Source of the DNA: Schistocephalus solidus
Taxonomy: Eukaryota > Platyhelminthes > Cestoda > Diphyllobothriidea > Diphyllobothriidae
Length of the DNA stretch: 64,000 nucleotides
Assembly (NCBI GenBank): GCA_017591395.1
Contig: WEDG01002866.1
Coordinates: 1-64,000 of the forward strand
Direction: 5' to 3'
Of the stretch, positions 36,701-48,700 are shown piece by piece. The number at the start of each line of letters is the position of its first letter. Position 1 is the stretch's first letter. Under the pieces are notes generated by a model. The model saw only the letters and a list, made by a program, of their open reading frames with translations, had not been told where the DNA came from and did not search any database. Both the position numbers and the translations under genes were made by a program.

Positions 36701-39700
36701 TCCCTCCCAGCATTCCCCGGGAGCTGGTCTATCTGAATTAGAAGACAGTTGAAAGGAGTTACCGGGGATTTTTAGTCAAACAGACAACGTAGGGCTACGC
36801 CATCGCTCGAACAGACGCTGGTAACAGGGTTTTGATAGTTTGGCGAAAAGTAAAGAGCCATCCTTCAAATGAGACAGGCTGCAGGCGTCGCGTCCATATT
36901 GCAAGAACAGCCCGGACCACCGAAAAAGATGGGTGAAAAGGATTAGATGTATTCTAACTCGCTGGCCGCTGCCTTTCCTAAAAAAATCGCCGCACGGCAA
37001 GAAATAAAGTCGAGATCGTCAAGGCATTGAGATTGTTCGTGCAGGTTGGATGTTCGGACTTGACCCCTGTAGAGGAGAATGAGCCTAACTCACCAGATAT
37101 GCACTGACAGCGTTCAGATTCTGTGCAGGCTAGAACATGCTCGAGGGCATACGACGAAAAAGTCAAATTTCTGGCACATGGGGTTTCAGCTTGATATCAA
37201 TCAAGGGTAATTGCATGTTGTCTTTCTCCTTTTTAACATGAAGACATTCATCTTTCGTTTTGCTTATTTTGCGTATCCACTGATACAAAATCCTACCAAA
37301 CCTGTTTTCCTATGGTAGGACGAAATGCTGGCACCTGTGCGTTAACGGACGTGGAACTGTCTGCGTACAATGATCCCACAAGTGTATCGGCGGGTTCGGT
37401 CTGTAAAAAGTATCCAAGGTCTTTGAGAGCCATTCACCTGGTGCGGTCGTCAATTTTTTGACGTTGCATGACCTACTTTTCCGAATGACTACTTTGAAGG
37501 CGAACTAGTATTTTATTGTACGACCGTAGCATTACAGTAAAAATTGCGGTTGTATAACTGAGTGAACAAAGTCTGGTAGGGATACATTACTCATACCGAC
37601 TAAGTCTCCTTCCCTCTCCCCGTCTGCAATACACCTAGTAATCCACTTGAAACACCTGTACCCAGCAAAATTAGGAATTCCTGCATCGATAAAAAAATAG
37701 CTCGACTTTATGTAAGCTCCACGACAGAAAGTTGGCTAGAAAAACTGGCGCCCGAATCTTAATCGAGCGAGAAATCATTCGCGGCGGATTTGGCGCACCG
37801 CAGTGATCTGAGGAGGCCAATTTTCAAACGTCATAGGCAGATGGTCGTCGATATTCCCGATCTAAACCGGCAAGACAACGATCCCGTGGCGCAGTGGGTT
37901 AAAGCATTTGGTTTCTAATCAATATTTCGCGGGTTCGAGCCTTGAGTAGTGCACCACCTGGGGTTGGGTATGACTAGCTGATGACGGTTAATGAGTCAGA
38001 AATGGAAATTACAGCCTCCCATGTCTTTGTCGGCAATGGTAATCTAGATTAGACCTGTGCAACATCTACCTCATCCTCTCCTCATGCCGCCATACCTCAA
38101 TGCTAAGAGGGGTATGCGTACAGGCACAGTCGATTAAATTCACGCGTACTATGCATATCCTCACTGCTAGTTACATACAAAACAGTCTTCAATGAGGAGG
38201 GTGAGGCCTGAACGTGGCGACAGTGTCCTAAAGGAATATTTTCCGGGATGGAGTCGCAGGTGCCGACACAGACAGTGATGGTAATGATGCCATTTTCCGG
38301 GTAAATGTTGCCCAACGCCACATTGGGGGGAGGAGGGGGGAGGCCAAACCAACCTTTCTGGTTAGATGTAGGATGGCCCGCAGTCTCTGGACGACGTGAT
38401 CAATCTCCAGTAGCTGGGCCTTAGTAGAACAGGGTAGGGGCAAATTTTGCACGAGCCAAAAAGAGAAGGGTACCGCAAGGGTTGGATTCCAATGGTCCAA
38501 GTGCCAGGTGTTTGTCCACCGCGACAACTCTGACCGGATCTCGGCTACGAGATAGGCCTGAAGGGAAAAGAGGAGGATGTGTCAACTTTGGTGGCGGCAA
38601 GTCACCGAAAAACGACATGGCAGTATTTAAAGACCTTCGCTAGTGAGGGGAGGTCTTTTATAAGCACACATAAAGGGGCATTAAGTGATACTTCGTAATC
38701 TGGACGGCCTGTCAGACATGCGGCAGTTAACACGCTAGAGTACCAAAGGCAGAAAAGGGTGAATCTATACGACAATCGGCGAAGAGCTAGCCGGCGTCAT
38801 ATCAAGTTGACATCTGGGAGATGAACTAGCAGACCACGGGTGGACAGGAACGCAATCGATTTCCGAAAACAAAAACATTTTATTTTGAGAGTTAATAGGC
38901 AGCTGGTGGCCAATCTTCTGAATCATTAACTGCAATTTCGAAATGGGTTTTCAATTAGGAGTACGTAGATCAGGTTACAATATTGCTTATCATGTAGCAT
39001 AATTCTATGATGTTGCATTCACGCCAGGATTTCGCCTTTTAAATGAGTCTCTTTTCTGTCCCATGGGAAAACCCACATGACTACCTAAGTAGTAGGTATT
39101 TTTCCAATTGGTTTGAGGCGGCTATAGAAATTCAAATATATTCTACAGAAGAAATGAACAAAAAGAGGTTTTCTTGTACTCATTTCGTGGCACACTACGT
39201 TTTCCTCAAAGTGTATGACTGAACAGACATCTTTTAATTTGAACAATTGTAATTATGAGACTTTTTAAGATAGGAAATATCCAATCAAAATAGCATTGTA
39301 TATTGATGCTAATTATGAGATTTACAACATGAGCTAAATCTATTGCAACATTTTTATGAGCCCTATACGACATCGTCTTAAAAGCATACAAACATTTTTA
39401 ATTTTCCTAACATGCGAAGTATACTGTTCGTATTTTGGAAAATTAAACGCAAGCGCAACCTTAGGTAAGGTTCAAAATTATTCAGGAGTTGAAAAAGTAT
39501 TTTACGACCTAAAGACACTCGTTGTTAAATCAGAAATGTCCAAGAAGACGTAATTTACTGCCCATGAGTACACGAAAGAATACTTTCATAGTGTCTTCTA
39601 TAAAATATAGTTGCATTTATATGGCCAGCAGAAATCAGTGGGCAGCAATCTTTTACGGAGTGCGACTTCTCAAAGTGACAATAGTGGCTCATTAAAAATC

Positions 39701-42700
39701 CAGCATCCTGAGGCGAGAAAAATATCTTGGTAGTATGCTGTGCGGCAATCAATATTGTAACCTGACCTACGCACTCCTTTCTACTCGAAAACGGATTTCG
39801 GAATTTCGGATGACATTTTACGAGGTAGACCAGCAAACGTGTCCACTTAAGCAACATGTGCCCCCTAAACAGGCCTCGTGGTAAATGTGCTGGACCAACA
39901 CGGGGGTTAGATCAGGGCATGGCAGGCGTTATTCGGGTTGCGCTCCCATAACAAATGACTAACATGGGGGACGTGGTGGTACGCGTAGGTGCAAGCTCAC
40001 GCCGCGCCCGCCACCTGCACCTGATCCGTCCTCCGGTCTTCTTGACTCTGCTTTTATACCAGGCACATGTGGGTTAGGGAGGAGACGGTGCGATAGCTGC
40101 AGCGCAAGTCTAATATCAATTAAAACGACCCCACGCGCAAGTCACCCTCCCTGCGCTACCATGCTATGGACCTCGTCGGACTACGACAGTCGAACTGTCG
40201 TACACTCAAACAACAAGACAACTTCGCAAAGAAATGCACATAAAAGCGGGCGCCAAGCAGAGCTCCCAAAGGTAGATACAATCAAGTTAACTTTAATCAC
40301 GGGAGCGGGTCTGAATGGCTATTGACAAAGTGTTAATAGGCTCGTCTGTACTATCACCAGCGTCACTTGCTTACTGCAGAAAAAAAAAACAATATAAGGG
40401 AAGGAGACATCAAAAATACCGGATTCATTGAAGCAAAAGGATTTTGAGACGGCTTTTCAACTACCTCCCATCGCCAAATAACCCGATGAAGGAGACGTGT
40501 TGACAGCGATACAGTTTTTCCTGTCCAAAATGTCACGTCAAGCACGTCTATCGGTGTTTTTGACGCATACTAACTTCAAATACCACCCAACAGTGCATGA
40601 AAAGACCAATGTTTGGTTCGAGTGCATTAATGGGGTCAAAGCCCAGAGAAGGGTTCTGCGAACACAAACAACAAGGGTCACGGATATAAAACAGCAAACT
40701 GACTGAGCAGCTCACTGTTTGACTTTTTCTTCGAAGCTGACAAGCTCCGTCACGGTATCAAAAACAACTTCTTACGACTCATATTGAAGCAGAGAAGCAC
40801 ACTGAAACTGACCAGTTCTTCCACAGACTTTATGCAATCCGAATGAAAAGCCGGGTCTCACAAATGAACCGACAAAACAGCCTCCCGCTTTGCTGAGATG
40901 ACATTACATTCGGTCGTGTAAAATCGGGTGCTGTTTCAAATCTTAGCACTGGGGAAAAATGGGTCGTCTCCAATGAAAGCAGACGGACATGCAGGCAAGA
41001 CGGCTAGTATTACTAACCGTGTCGTATTGGCGATATACCCAGGCTGGAAAGGGTAGGATGGAATGAGCTACACTCGCCAGTACATCCCGTCGACAGAGAA
41101 GACGCCTGTGAGAGGGCCGCTGCAGGCGATAGTGGAATGGTCGACCGTGTCTGTCTACCGCCTCCTTCACAATCACCTCGATATGCTCCACCTTCTCCTC
41201 CGGTGGGGATGGTGGGATAGGCTTGGTAGTAACGGGCTCCCGCGCACTGTTACTTGTGTCTGCACCAATGCGCCTTCTACGACGCCTCTTCCGACGCTTC
41301 CGCGCAAAGGTAGGAGAAGATGAGGCGGTGGATGTGAGCTGGGTGCTCTCGGAGGCCTCTTTGAGCGAACGCTTAATAGAATAGCCACTCTCGGCGCCGT
41401 GTAGAAGGTGGTAAGTTGAAACGGATTTTTCTGGGTCCGAGGAAGCCTCACTTTCATCGCCAGTAGGAATAATTGGAGAAGTGGATATGGGCTCAGGCGG
41501 ACAGGATGGTCTCCAGGTGCTTAGTGAAGAATCGAAGAGGGCTAGAGGGTGGCCAGGTCGTGGAGACATTACAAAGCGGTCGGCCGTGGCAGGAGATTCA
41601 GATTCACTAAAAAGCAAAACAGAAAAGTGACAGGTTGTTCATATAAGAATGAGAAGACGCGGAGAAAGCACAATGCCACATAAAACCCTATTCGGCGATG
41701 TGGGGACCTCTATCTATTACCGTTACATGCCTACTTATTTGATTTACGTAGGCACTATAGGTAGTATAGCGCTCCGGATGCGGTTAAAGTTATGGCTGAG
41801 TTGACGATTAGGGACAGGGAAGGGGTTAGGTTCAAGGTTATGTTTGCCTACCACAGACCATGATACCTAATCCAATCCAATAACCTTGGATTTGATGCCT
41901 TCCGTTCTTCTTCACGCCCCTAAGTTGCACATCTATCCCAGCACTTCATTTGAGTAATAAAAAAAGCTTATGCCAGAAATACGAGTATTCTCAATAACTC
42001 TCACAGACTCCGTTAAGTACCTCGCCCATATGCCTTACTGATAAAACTAACAAGAGCACCCCTCCTGTATTAAAGCGGCCCGTGTGCTCTATTTTCTCAC
42101 TGGACTCGCATATTAGATCTTGTTCCCCTACTCATTGGAAGAAAAGAGTAGCAAATGATTACTACAGACTCAGACTGTCTCCGGTTCGCGTAACATGGTC
42201 GAGGAGGAGGGAGCAGCCCGGTGTGTAATATTATTGTGCTCAGTGCTTCATCAATTCGTATACAACTCTGCCCGCATCTTGCTGCGTTATTCTCTTGAGA
42301 CGAAAAGTAATTATGTAGGAAAAACATGGGTCAAAAAGAGTACTCGAAGGCAATATATTACAACAGATAGAGGCCGAAAGGCAGTTTATAATGATTGAAA
42401 GATGTGACAATCAAACTTGCTCAGCTAGCCTGCTTTTAAGTTATGGGTAGAAGGGATGAACCATCCCGGAAACGGCATGAGAAATTTCAATCGTTTTAAA
42501 ACCGATCAAGGCATACAGGTAACTTAGGCATCCTGAGAAAATTTGCAGTGAAACGAACTCCAACTGTCACGTACCGAATTCACGCCATGTGCTCGATTAC
42601 TGAGCTATAGTAAACAGGCTTATCAGCTGTGAAGATCAATGGCTGCGCCCTTCCTTTGTTCAGGTCCAATTTACGAACTGCACTTAAACTCAAATCAACG

Positions 42701-45700
42701 TTTCCGATTAAAGGCAACAGGGCGTAGGCCGCGGCCTATCTGGTGGAGTGCTTAGCTCGGTGACCAATGGCATTAAGCCTACCGTTGGGGTGTAGCTGGT
42801 TGACAACGGGCAAAGAAGCCAGAGGAAATCCTTTTACATCTCTCTGTTTCGTCTTCAAAACGTCTCGCATATCACTATGCACCCCCCCCCCTCCCAAGTC
42901 ATAATACGGCTGTCTCAAAGTCTCAGGAGAGCAGCAGTTTAGACTGCGACAAATCACTCCTGACATTCAGGAAGAAAGTAGTAGGTAACTGGCACAGCAG
43001 TTGCGTTAGTTAGTGAATTTGTAATTTCAAAGATACTACCAACATAGCGAGCCTAATGCCTCGGCCTGTTGAATTGGTCACTTGGTTGACATTTTTACAG
43101 CTTGCCCATTGGCCAAAAGAGGAGTCGAGCCCATTACAACCTCGTTATTTTTCCATCTAAGGCAAAAACAACGCGCTAAATGTGCACCACATAATGCTTT
43201 TCGGCATTTCCATTTTCTGTTGGCGGGTCGATAGAGATCCACAGACGCAGTCTACTTTTTTGTGACTGCTAAGTTTGTAAAGAGGGATTGACGTCAGAAA
43301 GGAAAGCAGAGATAGTGTTAAGGTTAAGGCTGACTCGATAATATTTACTCTTCCAGGAATTTTGCGCAAGGTCGTCTGTATTACCAGGGGGAGGGTACTA
43401 TTTTCACATTTAACCGCCAAAATTTAAAGCTCCCTCTTATGTGAAGAATACCTCAGAAACCGTTAGTCGCTTTCCCACTATGCTTGGAGGTGAGGCTGCA
43501 CACAGGCTGGAGGCAACCATCAGGCACCAGGTCATGAGGCCGAAGAACCCACTTCAAGGGTAAGAAAGATGCCGTGTTGTTTATGGGATCTGGTGTAGTT
43601 GCCGACAAAGCAAATACGTCGGAGAAACGGGAGGTTATTCCAGATGCGAATGGCCGAGCGCGCAGCAGCAGTAAGGAGGAATAGTGTTAGCTTTCCGGTT
43701 GCGGCCAATTCGAGAAAACCCGACCATATTTTTAAGTTTCACGAGGCCGCACTCCTCGTAAGAGGTGACAACTGCGTGAGCCACGAGCTGCCCGAGTCAT
43801 GGTTCTTAGGCCTGCAGTCTATGAACAAGCGTAATGACTTCCCACGCCAATATTTTATGCTGAGATTTTACCTGGGCAGGGGAATCAGTCACGCGGGGAG
43901 GGAGTGGGCAACCAACAAAGCGATTGAGGGCAAGCCACAGGGTCAAGTAATGATCACGCGAACATCCAACAAGGATGATTAAATCGAGAACATCAACCAC
44001 TCGGATGCGGACTGACGAACATTATAGCATCAATTACGACCCCCAGTGGTGGTTTCGAGAGCTGCTTATTATAGTACGCATGTGGTAACACGGCAACTAT
44101 GTACTATAAATACTGCATTTTCTGTGCATCCACTACCCTTTTCTGAGACTGTCTAAGATGATGGGTTTCGGTGAGAACCCGAAACGTCAGGCCCGTAAAC
44201 TTCTCCTTCTAACGATCGCACATTCTTCTGAACGGCTTGCTGGAAGTCATCCTTTCGCCACCGTAAGTTTAAAATCAATTCCATTTTCATCGTGTACAGT
44301 AAGGGTGCCAACTAGTTAAATCTCATGTCAACCCCTGGTGCTAACGGAAGGCCATACAAGCCAACAAAACGAAACAGTTAACCTTCAGCATAAAGTTGGA
44401 TGGGTTGGTTACACTTAGCACCGTCACAAGTAAAGCGACTTAGTATCCATTTGGATGGACAAGCTTTCACAAACTGGGAAGGTCATTGCATGGAAGCAAG
44501 CTTTGAACCTAAGTTTTAAATTCAGAAAATACTGTGGTCAAATGAGAAAATTTCGATAAGATTACACACAATCAGGACCGCGAGCAATAGTCGAGAAGAG
44601 ATTCTACCTAAATTATGCCTAAATATTGGAGACCCGTTACGGAAAAAAACTGAGGACTGGTCGGGTCGAGGAGAGATGTTGAAATGTCCAAAACGATGGT
44701 AAGGCTATCTAAAGAAAGCAAATAAGTCAAAACTGACTATTACACTTTTCCCTAACATTCCATCATTTCAGGTAGCGAGTAAAAATTGTCCTCCTCGCTT
44801 GATACTCAATGAAGACATATATACTGTTCTGGGTGCAGCAACTTATTCGGTCTAGACGAATATTCTCTGCTACTTTTGGGATATCGGCACGGGAGGCGTT
44901 CCTATTCCCTGCCCTGCTTGGGGCTAGAAACGATTGCTACCGAACTATCACTTGTCAGCTAATCGAAAGTTAAGGTTTCTAACTTCTGGCTATAAAAAGA
45001 TTATGCAAGGCGTTTTAAAGAGTGTAGGATAATGAGTGATTTTTAGTGAAAGTTACTAACGTGAAGCATCACTTTTCGTGAGTTGATAATTGCACACTTA
45101 TAACAAGTAGCTTTAGTTGTTGAAGTTACATTAATTAAGTACAACCTGACTGGGTGAAATTGTTAAGTTGTCTAATACGACTTGATGGGCATAAATGGTG
45201 CAGTAATCTTAGAGGTAATTTTTGACCGAAGGTCAACCACCTTCGACTGGAAGCCAAACTAACTTTTTAGCTTTTGTAGAACGCGCTCCGGGAAAATCCG
45301 GTTCAGGAGCGAAACGACACCAAGATGGGGGAATTGGAATAAGACCAAAAGGATTGCTGGCCATTCCCTTCTCCTCAACCGACATTTCAGGAAGCACTCG
45401 TCCGGTACACATGAGTTGATTGCTATCAAGGTGTGGAAATACAGTGTTGATTAACAGGAACAGGCTTTATAACTTCATTTACACTAATTTGAGACAGACC
45501 ACAGTGAAGTAAACAAGTACAATTGCAAGGATCCATAAAACAGCTAACTAAATTTCTTCGCATTGCATTAGGGAAAAAGTAATATAACTAGTACTCTTAC
45601 ATAAAAATCGAAAGGCCTGTTGGAATAATGGTTATTTAAAGTCTTAAAGTCGACTGGGTGAACCATCCTAGACAAGCAGATTACAGGCAGTAGGTCTGGT

Positions 45701-48700
45701 AATCGGGTGCTAGAAAGATGTGCGGGAGTGCAAGATATAGGCCAAGAACTAGAAAGAAGTCCGCAAGATGTGGACATTAATTAAGAATACACAAATGGCG
45801 CTGAAGATAATCGTCAAACGTGTCTAACCCCTTGACAATCTGTTAATAATTGCGAACTAGAACAGTGAAATAACAACGCAAATCAAATTCATTATGGGCC
45901 TAAAGTCAGGTTTTTTTACTGAAAACAAACTCCTCATTTCCAGCACTGCTATTTAAGCATAGAAGCAAAACAAAGCTAAAGTGGTAACTGAAAAGATGAG
46001 TTTGTTTTAGGTTCTTTTCTGTGTTCTATGGATTTTACGGCGCCCAAGAAGTGCCCAATCAATAAACCTATTTATTAAATTAGCTTTCAAAGCAAATAAT
46101 TCGGCTTGCTTGTACACTGGAAAACATTTGTCTTTATCCAGAGAAACAATTATCAGCTGTTGCCATCACTTATTTTTCGATGTAGCTAGGTCCGACTGAT
46201 AAAGGATTGTTACAGAAGTGTCCCGTTTCCTTGCCAAACAATTGAGCCCAATTCAAAAAGATACGGGGCCGAATAACCCTGAAATCATTTGAGCCTGACT
46301 ATAATAAGACGAGGTTAACGCACGATATAAATGAGATGATAAAGCATAATGCCCAGCTACGAAAGATATGCACGTTCTCCCTTCTCTTTATTTCTTAAAA
46401 AAACAAACGCTGATAAGCTGCTAAAAGTTCGTAACAAAAGATAAAGACCCCAAGACCGCTATTTTCGGCGATCTGCACGGTTCCCTTATTCACATAACTC
46501 AGATTATAATGAGATTGAGTAGTAAATGAGAAACTGCAGACTATGCAGCATGAATAAAACCAACTGTGGCCGAGCAATGAACTAGAAAATCGGGCTCGAG
46601 AGGAAGGAGCAAATTGAGACGGGATTACGTGAGGAATAGTCCCCGCTATCCAAAACTGCTTCACCAACAATTATCTTGCGAGTAAGGGTCCTACGTATTG
46701 GTAGCGCAGGACTTGGGACCCAAACGTACCACCTCTCCTTAACTTCTCTCGGCAGTTCAATATTGAATGTGAATCACACGCTATCCTCCACGGGAAACGA
46801 TGCGTCCGCTCACTACCCGATGGCAAGTATTTGAAATGGAATCCCTCCACAAAAAAGAAAAATTCGGTTATCTGCAGAAAATTGCACCCCCAACTAAACA
46901 TAAAATCAGTGATGATGCGTTTCGCTTCACCCTAACGTATAAAGCTCGTAGGTCATTAGAGGAGTAATCAAAGTACAACAATCTGAATTCCTCCATCAAC
47001 AATAACGTACATGGGCATTACGGTAAACAGAGCGTAACATCAGCACTCCAAGAGGTCGGCCAGGGCGTTCGTCACGCGAAAGCACAAAATGTGAGCGACA
47101 GTTAGGTACAGGTAACATAACACTTAATGAAGAGTGTATGTATTGTCTGTGACTCGGAGCTCAATGTGAAGCAATGTGGGACGTTAAATAATCATCCCTC
47201 CATTCCGGCAGAACTATATACAAATTTCTACAGACTGGAGCATGCACCAAAGCGGTCAGTGTGACGGTGGTGGCCGAACTTTCAATTGCGCCGTTGATGA
47301 GAGCTTAAGAAATCTTAGTTTAATTCCATACAGACAACGGGTGAACGATATGGCGTTAAGTAAGGTTTTAAGAGGATCAGCCTCGCGGAATTAAACTCGA
47401 GCGAACATCACAAAATATAAAAGCTGATGGGAAGGTAGGTAGGGGTGGAAAAATGAGCGATTTTGCTCATACCACCTCGAAGGGCTGCTCAAGACATATT
47501 AAGAAATAGTGCCAATCGAAAGGGCTAGCATTTTCTTCCGCACATATGCATCTTCGCATCCATATTAATGGCACCCCGAAATGCCATGTTTCATTAAACA
47601 TCTACACTTAGGATGGTTAACATTAGCTAACCTTTCATAAGATGGTTGAACACTAATAATTTCCAAACGCTGTCTTCCAAGGAGGACGGGATTTTGTAGA
47701 TTTCCTGATTGGCGAATAGTCATGAGGTCCGCGATTGTAGCAACACGCCCGACAAAATCGTCATAGAGTATGCGCCTTGAAAAGCTGGAAGGCAAGGGGA
47801 TTGATAAAAAGGCGTCAAATTTGAGAGCAATAGAGCGGAAATTAGCGTCAAAGAAAAAAGAGGCACTGCTAACAAAATGCCTGAGAGTTTATTGACCTTT
47901 GTATGAGCGTGGCAACCCCACTACGAAATTTTTGTCTAGTACCTGTGATGCGCGAAACATCTACAACCATGACTTGGGACGCAAACTCAACGCCAAACCT
48001 CGAATTGCATATTAATAGGCAGCGTCATAAAAAGAAAAGTTTTAAGCAGTATGACGCCTTGCATGGCAGAAAAGGGCTTTGAGGTGCAAAAAAATTTCTG
48101 ATAAGTAGTCATGCAAGCCAATTTATTGTAATTATTAAGTGGATAGCATTTGTTCTGTTAGCAGCGAGCACTGCATGACATAGCATTATGCAGCGGGCAA
48201 GGGTATAAGGAATAGTGAGTCGGAGAAGCTCTAATATTAGAGCTTATCCGACTCACTGATTCTTATACTCGCTGACATGTCCACTGTCCAGACAGGATTG
48301 AGTAAACACAAGGACCTACCAGCCAGGAAGAATTGCCACGGAATCCTTGAAAGCCCGGAGTACTTCAATTTGTGTCGCTTCTTGTATAAGCAGTGGAAGT
48401 GTATAACCAGGCACAAGAATAATACCGGGACGATAAAATGCGCGCAGATTCAGAATTTCTCCAGGCTGAATATGATTCCGACCATCAACGTTTACGACAT
48501 CTTCGCCAAGGTACTACGAAGATCAGCAAAGTAAACGTGGGTTACCGTGTGAAGACCGGGCAGAGACCGATCAAAGGTAATATCGCTGTCTAAAATTTCT
48601 TCGCCAACTGGTGCAACAAGATTATCGGCAACTGTAGGAACGGACACCAGACGAGCAATCCGCTCGGCGATACCATCGATTATAGCGTATTCTTCCGAAG

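Noticed and set aside
41063..41457. ORFs on both strands over exon 6
   Set aside because: Alternative frames of the CRBN exon 6 low-complexity region.
43806..44000. 64-codon minus ORF
   Set aside because: Antisense to the Penelope GIY-YIG fragment.
45222..45419. 65-codon plus-strand ORF
   Set aside because: Antisense to CRBN exon 5.
46671..46901. 76-codon minus ORF considered as a CRBN exon between exons 4 and 5
   Set aside because: It lacks CRBN motifs in the phase needed, and exon 4 joins exon 5 directly in phase.
48277..48534. 85-codon plus-strand ORF
   Set aside because: It is antisense to CRBN exon 3, whose minus reading matches the LON domain.
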